The notes below the pieces were generated by a model. The model did not search any database. It had not been told where the DNA came from and worked only from the letters and a program-made list of their open reading frames with translations. The translations under genes and the position numbers were made by a program. This document shows positions 61,001 through 64,000 of a stretch of 64,000 nt of DNA, one piece after another. The stretch is from Kaistella haifensis DSM 19056. Its GTDB lineage: Bacteria; Bacteroidota; Bacteroidia; Flavobacteriales; Weeksellaceae. Numbering within the stretch: position 1 is the first letter of the stretch; every line of letters begins with the position of its first letter. Location: positions 1 to 64,000 of the forward strand of contig NZ_JASZ02000011.1 of the NCBI RefSeq assembly GCF_000735695.2, written 5' to 3'.

Positions 61001-61158
61001 TCGTTGGCGGCTTTATTGGTAAAAGTAAGCGCAAGGATATGTCTTATTTTATCCGATTGTGACGGGTGTTTCAGGCAGATTGCCAAAAGATTTAGAACCA
61101 AAGCGTAGGTTTTTCCCGAGCCGGCAGAGGCGTTGATAACGGTGTAGTTTTTTTGCAT
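58006..61158 (-). CDS. AddA/RecB-like UvrD helicase with C-terminal nuclease domain
   Basis: A 1050-residue superfamily 1A helicase. Motif I is VINASAGSGKTYALVLN at the N-terminus; motif Ia has LALTFTNKAANEMKHRI; motif II is FFDEFQDTSSLQWQNF; motif III is LVGDPKQSIYRFRGGDSQL; motif V is IRLMTIHKAKGLEFPVVMLP. The C-terminal 120 residues hold a RecB-type PD-(D/E)XK nuclease: GIFTHEILAQI, YRPDRLIDTGNGYVIIDFKT, HQIQIDEYQ. It processes double-strand DNA ends for recombination. In this group the partner is usually a separate AddB-like nuclease gene, not present in the window. Confidence 0.93.
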   Translation of the reverse strand: MQKNYTVINASAGSGKTYALVLNLLAICLKHPSQSDKIRHILALTFTNKAANEMKHRIIEWLKKFSSDSYETNGDLQNIQKKLEDQGHRIPLKDLHERSKKILDYVLHNYSTLNIGTIDKFNSRLVRSFSYELGLAQNFNLEINPEPFLMEAVDKMLEDIGSENTISEAFLDFVNYNLDNDERVNLNKSLYDSAKEYVQDKHYFKLNDNKDFNWEVYEKSKKNLRESIKSLGEDSINIAESVLELLKEKNLEIGDFADGANGIGGFFKKFLDKKIPLIYETIEQEENRVNKILKGASGKSKDREAEIFEILDFLLESRKKIIQNYIKIQKQQKILRALLPLKVNKDIQDQLAIIEEENDLVLLSKFNILIHENLREEPSSFIYEKVGTQFSHYFFDEFQDTSSLQWQNFVPLRDHAVSSDEMSFTLVGDPKQSIYRFRGGDSQLMLDIINQEENSLVKAQLENLEYNWRSAKNIVDFNNQLYLYLSEFTKESHRNIFGIGSHQISKSKLEGRVRINLIENATKKVFYEEVSEKMQKDIQSCLDNGFRLSDITILCRGNFDIFNFSQMLGNLKINYEGKEDYIKTISESGLTLNLSSTLLALTEFLKWEEDPKNLQFPVKMLYYLKVLGRIEMNDFSSEVMEIISLKNKPEIQTFLAEKYDLQLSSEGLLQLNLYNFVEHFLQEFSVQQKETDFLFNYLEMLYAYSQNAGSTLKDFLKYWEDEAQKTTIQASENLDAIRLMTIHKAKGLEFPVVMLPMENDNKDGKFTNWLHIDSENGLSAVNIDSFSKELEVYDEDLAKFNQENIYQNKIDRFCLQYVATTRAVEQLFFYIEKPNKSANHLEIYDFIKARIPRDESGAEISSFDWYDVSEENLKKQKKEEKNNLLTKPIVFKSEKKANPAAVKIATPSKNYQNRMEKVRIGIFTHEILAQINSEKDVEKTLQAYLLDGIITTEEKIEISKRILGIIKNEKYAAYFAENQVVINEKDIMISDNGDSKIYRPDRLIDTGNGYVIIDFKTGDQLEKHQIQIDEYQTVLEKLGKKVLKTELIYV

Positions 61159-61217
61159 TGTTCGATTAAATTGAGTTTAAAAATAAAGAAAAAATTTGTC
61201 ATTTAGAAAAAAAATAT

Positions 61218-61225
61218 TACTTTTG
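61218..61225 (+). promoter_or_regulatory. -7 promoter element of rpsU
   Basis: TACTTTTG matches TAnnTTTG, 23 nt before the ATG at 61249. Confidence 0.65.
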
Positions 61226-61248
61226 CAGTCCAAAATGAGATGTAAATT

Positions 61249-61446
61249 ATGTTAATAATCCCAGTAAAAGATGGCGAAGCTATCGACAGAGCGTTAAAAA
61301 AATACAAAAGAAAATTTGATAAAACAGGAGTTGTAAGAGCTTTAAGAAGCAGACAGCAATTCATTAAACCTTCTGTAACATCAAGACAAGCTAAATTGAA
61401 AGCTGCTCACAAGCAAAGAAACTTGAGCAGAGACGAGCAGGCTTAA
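61249..61446 (+). CDS. rpsU: 30S ribosomal protein S21
   Basis: A 65-residue basic protein, MLIIPVKDGEAIDRALKKYK, then RKFDKTGVVRALRSRQQFIK and a basic tail ending NLSRDEQA. It has standard length for S21 in Bacteroidota, where S21 helps recognise mRNAs on ribosomes whose anti-SD is occluded. It is monocistronic, with a promoter and a very strong terminator. Confidence 0.97.
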   Translation: MLIIPVKDGEAIDRALKKYKRKFDKTGVVRALRSRQQFIKPSVTSRQAKLKAAHKQRNLSRDEQA

Positions 61447-61472
61447 TCAATATTTTCTTTAGAAAATACTTC

Positions 61473-61514
61473 AATCACTTTTCAAATAACTATATTTGAA
61501 AAGTGATTTTTTGT
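61473..61514 (+). terminator. Very strong rpsU terminator that contains the xerC promoter box
   Basis: AATCACTTTTCAAATA (61473-61488) and TATTTGAAAAGTGATT (61493-61508) form a perfect 16-bp stem with loop ACTA and a T tract. The box TATATTTG at 61491-61498, a perfect -7 element, is formed by the loop end and right arm and lies 27 nt before the xerC start. Confidence 0.85.
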
Positions 61515-61525
61515 TTTATGCCATC

Positions 61526-62416
61526 ATGATAGAAAGATTTCTCGAATATATCTCCGTAGAAAAGCGCTATTCTCCTCATACTTCCATAAGTTATCGGAAA
61601 GATTTGGAAGATTTTGCATTATTTCTCCTGGAAACCGAGGCGCATCAGGAATTCTCAAAGGTTGATAAAAAGGTGGTGCGAAATTTCATGGTGGATCTTA
61701 CCGAAAAAAAACTTTCTAAAAGATCTATTAACCGAAAACTTTCAACTCTTAGGAGTTTTTATCTTTTTCTTTTAAAAATTGGTGAAATAGAAGTTTCGCC
61801 GCTTGAGAACATATTTTCTTTGAAATTCTATGTGGAGAAGCAAATTCCGTTTTCCCAAGAGGAAATGAGCAACCATCAGCTTGCGGAATTTCAACCGAAG
61901 AAAAAAAGCTTATTGAAAGAAGTGATTATTGATACACTTTATCAAACAGGTATCAGAAAAGCAGAACTTATGAATCTGCTCATGGAAGACGTAGATTTCA
62001 GCAATTTGGAAATTAAGGTAATAGGTAAAGGAAATAAAGCGCGGATCATTCCAATTTCTTCTGGTCTTGCGCAGAAAATGCAGGATTATTTGAAAGATCG
62101 TAAACCCCTGAAAGACCACGATTCGTATTTCTTCATCAATGCAAAAGGAAAAAAACTGAATGATAAATTTGTCTATTCAACAGTTAATTCCTACCTTAGT
62201 CTTGTAACTTCGAAGAAGAAAAAGAGCCCTCATATTTTGAGACATAGTTTTGCAACACATGTCTTGGAGCATGGGGCTGAAATTTCTAAAGTGAAGAAAA
62301 TCATGGGGCACTCGTCGCTTGCATCAACGCAGGTGTACACAAGCTCTAATATAGAACAACTAAAAAAAGTTTTTAACAATGCTCATCCAAGAGCTAAAAA
62401 AAATGTAGAGTTATGA
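61526..62416 (+). CDS. xerC: Tyrosine recombinase XerC/XerD family
   Basis: A 296-residue site-specific recombinase from ATG 61526 (MIERFLEYISVEKRYSPHTS; the frame is open from 61496). The N-terminal SAM-like domain is followed by the catalytic domain. Arg I is in YQTGIRKAELMNLLMEDV, Lys in VIGKGNKARIIPIS, HxxR in HILRHSFATHVLEHGAEISK, HxxH/W in KKIMGHSSLASTQVYT, whose Tyr is the nucleophile. Such enzymes resolve chromosome dimers at dif. It ends with an ATGA overlap with the hibernation factor gene. Assignment to XerC rather than XerD is tentative. Confidence 0.92.
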   Translation: MIERFLEYISVEKRYSPHTSISYRKDLEDFALFLLETEAHQEFSKVDKKVVRNFMVDLTEKKLSKRSINRKLSTLRSFYLFLLKIGEIEVSPLENIFSLKFYVEKQIPFSQEEMSNHQLAEFQPKKKSLLKEVIIDTLYQTGIRKAELMNLLMEDVDFSNLEIKVIGKGNKARIIPISSGLAQKMQDYLKDRKPLKDHDSYFFINAKGKKLNDKFVYSTVNSYLSLVTSKKKKSPHILRHSFATHVLEHGAEISKVKKIMGHSSLASTQVYTSSNIEQLKKVFNNAHPRAKKNVEL

Positions 62417-62703
62417 AAATTTCAGTACAGTCAATCGGATTGACACCACACGCACCACTTGAAGAATATATTGAAAAAAAGTTAAGCAAGCTGGAGACTT
62501 ATTATGATAAAATTGTAGAATGTAAAGTATATCTGAAAGTGGAGAACAAGTCGGATAAAGAAAACAAAACTGCCGAGATTATTTTGGCTGTTCCGGGTGA
62601 TGATATCGTGGTAAAGAAGACAACTTCAAGTTTTGAAGAAAGTTTAGATCTTTGTGCTGAGGTTGCTAAGAAGCTGTTAATCAAGAAAAAAGAACTCGCT
62701 TAA
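62413..62703 (+). CDS. hpf: Ribosome hibernation-promoting factor, HPF/YfiA family
   Basis: A 96-residue short-type HPF: MKISVQSIGLTPHAPLEEYI, KKLSKLETYYDKIVECKVYL, NKTAEIILAVPGDDIVVKKT, and SFEESLDLCAEVAKKLLIKK. It binds the small subunit and inactivates or stores ribosomes in slow growth. The start overlaps the xerC stop by 4 bp (ATGA), so translation is coupled. No dimerisation domain is present. Confidence 0.94.
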   Translation: MKISVQSIGLTPHAPLEEYIEKKLSKLETYYDKIVECKVYLKVENKSDKENKTAEIILAVPGDDIVVKKTTSSFEESLDLCAEVAKKLLIKKKELA

Positions 62704-62757
62704 AAAAAAATGTGATTTTTTTTCTAAAATAATTTGTAGAATTCAAAAAAACTCCCT

Positions 62758-62765
62758 TATATTTG
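62758..62765 (+). promoter_or_regulatory. Promoter of the tRNA-Thr/tRNA-Tyr unit
   Basis: TATATTTG is preceded by TTTG (62733-62736) with a 21-nt spacer, so both Bacteroidota promoter boxes are present. The first tRNA starts 40 nt later. Confidence 0.75.
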
Positions 62766-62805
62766 CACTCGCAAAAAGAGATAAGCGTTCTTTTGAAATC
62801 TATTT

Positions 62806-62879
62806 GCCTCCATAGCTCAGTTGGCTAGAGCAGCTGATTTGTAATCAGCAGGTCGTGGGTTCGAGTCCCTCTGGAGGCT
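62806..62879 (+). tRNA. tRNA-Thr (anticodon TGT)
   Basis: Cloverleaf of 74 nt. Acceptor GCCTCCA pairs with TGGAGGC, the D-arm contains AGCTCAGTTGGCTAGAGC, the anticodon loop TTTGTAA reads TGT within CTGAT/ATCAG, and the T-arm is GTGGGTTCGAGTCC. CCA is not encoded. Confidence 0.96.
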
Positions 62880-62901
62880 CATTTTTGTAAATTAAGATAT
62901 T

Positions 62902-62984
62902 GGGGAGATTCCAGAGTGGCCAAATGGATCAGACTGTAACTCTGCTGTCTTACGACTTCGCAGGTTCGAATCCTGCTCTCCCCA
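62902..62984 (+). tRNA. tRNA-Tyr (anticodon GTA)
   Basis: An 83-nt tRNA with long variable arm (class II). Acceptor GGGGAGA pairs with TCTCCCC, the anticodon loop reads GTA, the variable arm is CTGTCTTACGACTTC, and the T-arm is GCAGGTTCGAATCCTGC. CCA is not encoded. Confidence 0.96.
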
Positions 62985-63023
62985 CTTTTTTTACAAAAAA
63001 TTTGCAGGTTCAAAAAAAAGTTT

Positions 63024-63031
63024 TAAATTTG
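63024..63031 (+). promoter_or_regulatory. Internal -7 promoter element before tRNA-Gly
   Basis: TAAATTTG matches TAnnTTTG, 29 nt before tRNA-Gly, so this tRNA need not depend on the upstream promoter. Confidence 0.6.
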
Positions 63032-63059
63032 CACACCGTTTGCCAACAAACACAAAAAT

Positions 63060-63132
63060 GCGGAAGTAGCTCAGTTGGTAGAGCGTCAGCCTTCCAAGCT
63101 GAATGTCGCGAGTTCGACCCTCGTCTTCCGCT
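63060..63132 (+). tRNA. tRNA-Gly (anticodon TCC)
   Basis: 73 nt. Acceptor GCGGAAG pairs with CTTCCGC, the D-arm has AGCTCAGTTGGTAGAGC, the anticodon loop CTTCCAA reads TCC, and the T-arm is GCGAGTTCGACCCTCG. Confidence 0.96.
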
Positions 63133-63139
63133 CAAAGAA

Positions 63140-63173
63140 AATCACAACCAACAAAGGATTGTGATTTTTTTTT
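63140..63173 (+). terminator. Terminator after tRNA-Gly
   Basis: AATCACAA (63140-63147) pairs with TTGTGATT (63159-63166), followed by a T run. Confidence 0.8.
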
Positions 63174-63181
63174 AAAGTTTT

Positions 63182-63253
63182 GCCGACTTAGCTCAGGGGT
63201 AGAGCGCTTCCTTGGTAAGGAAGAGGTCGTGAGTTCAAATCTCATAGTTGGCT
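63182..63253 (+). tRNA. tRNA-Thr (anticodon GGT)
   Basis: 72 nt. Acceptor GCCGACT pairs with AGTTGGC (one wobble), the D-arm has AGCTCAGGGGTAGAGC, the anticodon GGT lies in CTTCC-TTGGTAA-GGAAG, and the T-arm is GTGAGTTCAAATCTCA. It follows a terminator by about 10 nt, so it needs read-through or processing of a longer transcript. Confidence 0.95.
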
Positions 63254-63259
63254 CTGTAG

Positions 63260-63294
63260 AAAATCCCTCGATTTTGGTTGAGGGATTTTTTTTT
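63260..63294 (+). terminator. Terminator after the second tRNA-Thr
   Basis: AATCCCTC (63262-63269) pairs with GAGGGATT (63280-63287), followed by eight or more T. Confidence 0.85.
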
Positions 63295-63402
63295 GAAACA
63301 ATGTAATGGAACTGCAAAATTGACGTCATTGTTTGTACAAAAAGGATGATGTTAAATAAATTGTAAAATCATTAATGATTTTCATAAATAAATAATTTTC
63401 CT

Positions 63403-63410
63403 TAAATTTG
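63403..63410 (+). promoter_or_regulatory. Upstream -7 element in the tuf leader region
   Basis: TAAATTTG matches TAnnTTTG, about 155 nt before tuf. It may be a second tuf promoter. No gene is seen between 63295 and 63557. Confidence 0.45.
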
Positions 63411-63506
63411 CAATCCGATATTATAAGGAAACCAAGGTTGTCGCAATATTTGTCGATTGAATATTTATTTTTTTTTAAAAAAAATTTCCAATATTCAAAA
63501 AATCAC

Positions 63507-63514
63507 TATATTTG
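63507..63514 (+). promoter_or_regulatory. Main -7 promoter element of tuf
   Basis: TATATTTG, perfect match, 43 nt before the tuf ATG and downstream of AT tracts that could be an UP element. Confidence 0.7.
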
Positions 63515-63557
63515 CGCACTGAAAATTTTAATAAATAATTAAATAAATAATTAAATC

Positions 63558-64000
63558 ATGGCAAAGGAAACGTTTAATCGTAACAAACCACACTTGAACA
63601 TTGGTACCATCGGTCACGTAGACCATGGTAAAACTACACTTACTGCTGCAATCAGTAAAGTATTATCTGATAAAGGATTCGGTACTGCAAGAGATTTCTC
63701 CTCTATCGACTCTGCACCAGAAGAAAAAGAAAGAGGTATTACTATCAACACTGCTCACATCGAATATGAAACTGCAAACAGACACTACGCTCACGTAGAC
63801 TGTCCAGGTCACGCCGATTATGTAAAAAACATGGTTACTGGTGCTGCGCAAATGGACGGAGCTATCTTAGTAGTAGCTGCAACTGACGGACCAATGCCTC
63901 AAACTAGAGAGCACATCCTTCTTTGTCGTCAGGTAAACGTACCAAGAGTATTGGTATTCATGAACAAAGTGGATATGGTAGATGATCCAGAATTGTTAGA
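63558..64000 (+). CDS. tuf: Elongation factor Tu (N-terminal part; runs off the window edge)
   Basis: Opens [20 protein letters not shown] and continues for 147 codons to the window edge. G1 is [10 protein letters not shown]2 is in [17 protein letters not shown]3 is [12 protein letters not shown]4 begins at [12 protein letters not shown]-Tu delivers aminoacyl-tRNA to the ribosome. It follows the four-tRNA cluster as in the E. coli tufB operon but has its own promoter here. Confidence 0.98.
   Translation, partial: MAKETFNRNKPHLNIGTIGHVDHGKTTLTAAISKVLSDKGFGTARDFSSIDSAPEEKERGITINTAHIEYETANRHYAHVDCPGHADYVKNMVTGAAQMDGAILVVAATDGPMPQTREHILLCRQVNVPRVLVFMNKVDMVDDPELL

Noticed and set aside
58006-61158. 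Several plus-strand frames of 60-77 codons inside the helicase gene
   Set aside because: They are antisense shadows of a gene with a complete set of SF1 helicase and nuclease motifs.
63103-63329. Short protein-like frames across the tRNA-Gly and tRNA-Thr genes
   Set aside because: They are translations of tRNA genes; such spurious frames (for example SSSVGRASAFQAECREFDP) are well known from tRNA-Gly sequences.

Overview
The window looks like a chromosomal segment of a Bacteroidota bacterium, most likely family Weeksellaceae (Chryseobacterium/Kaistella-like). Evidence: a full-length SprA of the type 9 secretion/gliding machinery directly behind ruvA; the Bacteroidota -7 promoter element TAnnTTTG in front of many genes and RNAs; a malic enzyme fused to a phosphotransacetylase-like domain; DUF1573, DUF4241, DUF389 and DUF6078 proteins typical of the group; and AT-rich sequence with few Shine-Dalgarno sites. 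No source label was given, so this is inference from gene content.

Layout. 1-860: edge of an IS5-like transposase, a remnant of an endonuclease/exonuclease/phosphatase gene and two hairpin terminators. 862-6424: ABC-F ATPase, HMG-CoA reductase, small membrane proteins, sucC. 6430-9980: intergenic repeat, YefM/YoeB toxin-antitoxin pair with a recognisable operator, MscS channel, RNase P RNA, PPK2 kinase, DUF1573 protein. 10022-18128: valS, DUF4241, PfkB kinase, hydrolase, cobalamin adenosyltransferase, thiamine pyrophosphokinase, arginine decarboxylase. 18135-24170: second copy of the intergenic repeat, HAD phosphatase, PH-like protein, agmatinase (with the decarboxylase, arginine to putrescine), CocE-type hydrolase, AlkB, BON-domain proteins. 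24388-32540: two transporters, a decayed aquaporin gene, Mrp/NifU iron-sulfur proteins, BadF-type sugar kinase, malic enzyme.

32684-39370 is the most distinctive region. A type II-C CRISPR-Cas locus (cas9-cas1-cas2, catalytic residues present) has a well-formed tracrRNA gene, with its own promoter and terminator, running divergently upstream of cas9. No CRISPR array is visible here or anywhere else in the window. Downstream of cas2, where an array would be expected, lie two ~128-nt hairpin-rich direct repeats 200 nt apart, then a LytTR-only DNA-binding protein that looks N-terminally truncated. The second repeat carries a 14-nt perfect match to the tracrRNA anti-repeat.

39379-57953: DUF389 membrane protein, ruvA-sprA, folE, cysS, a CBM20-GH77 amylomaltase, a tandem pair of secreted paralogs (the second broken by an amber codon), a glycosyltransferase, a small secreted helical protein and ferritin. 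58006-64000: an AddA/RecB-like helicase-nuclease, rpsU, a XerC-like recombinase, a ribosome hibernation factor, and the translation cluster tRNA-Thr, -Tyr, -Gly, -Thr followed by the start of tuf, the same order as in E. coli thrU-tyrU-glyT-thrT-tufB.
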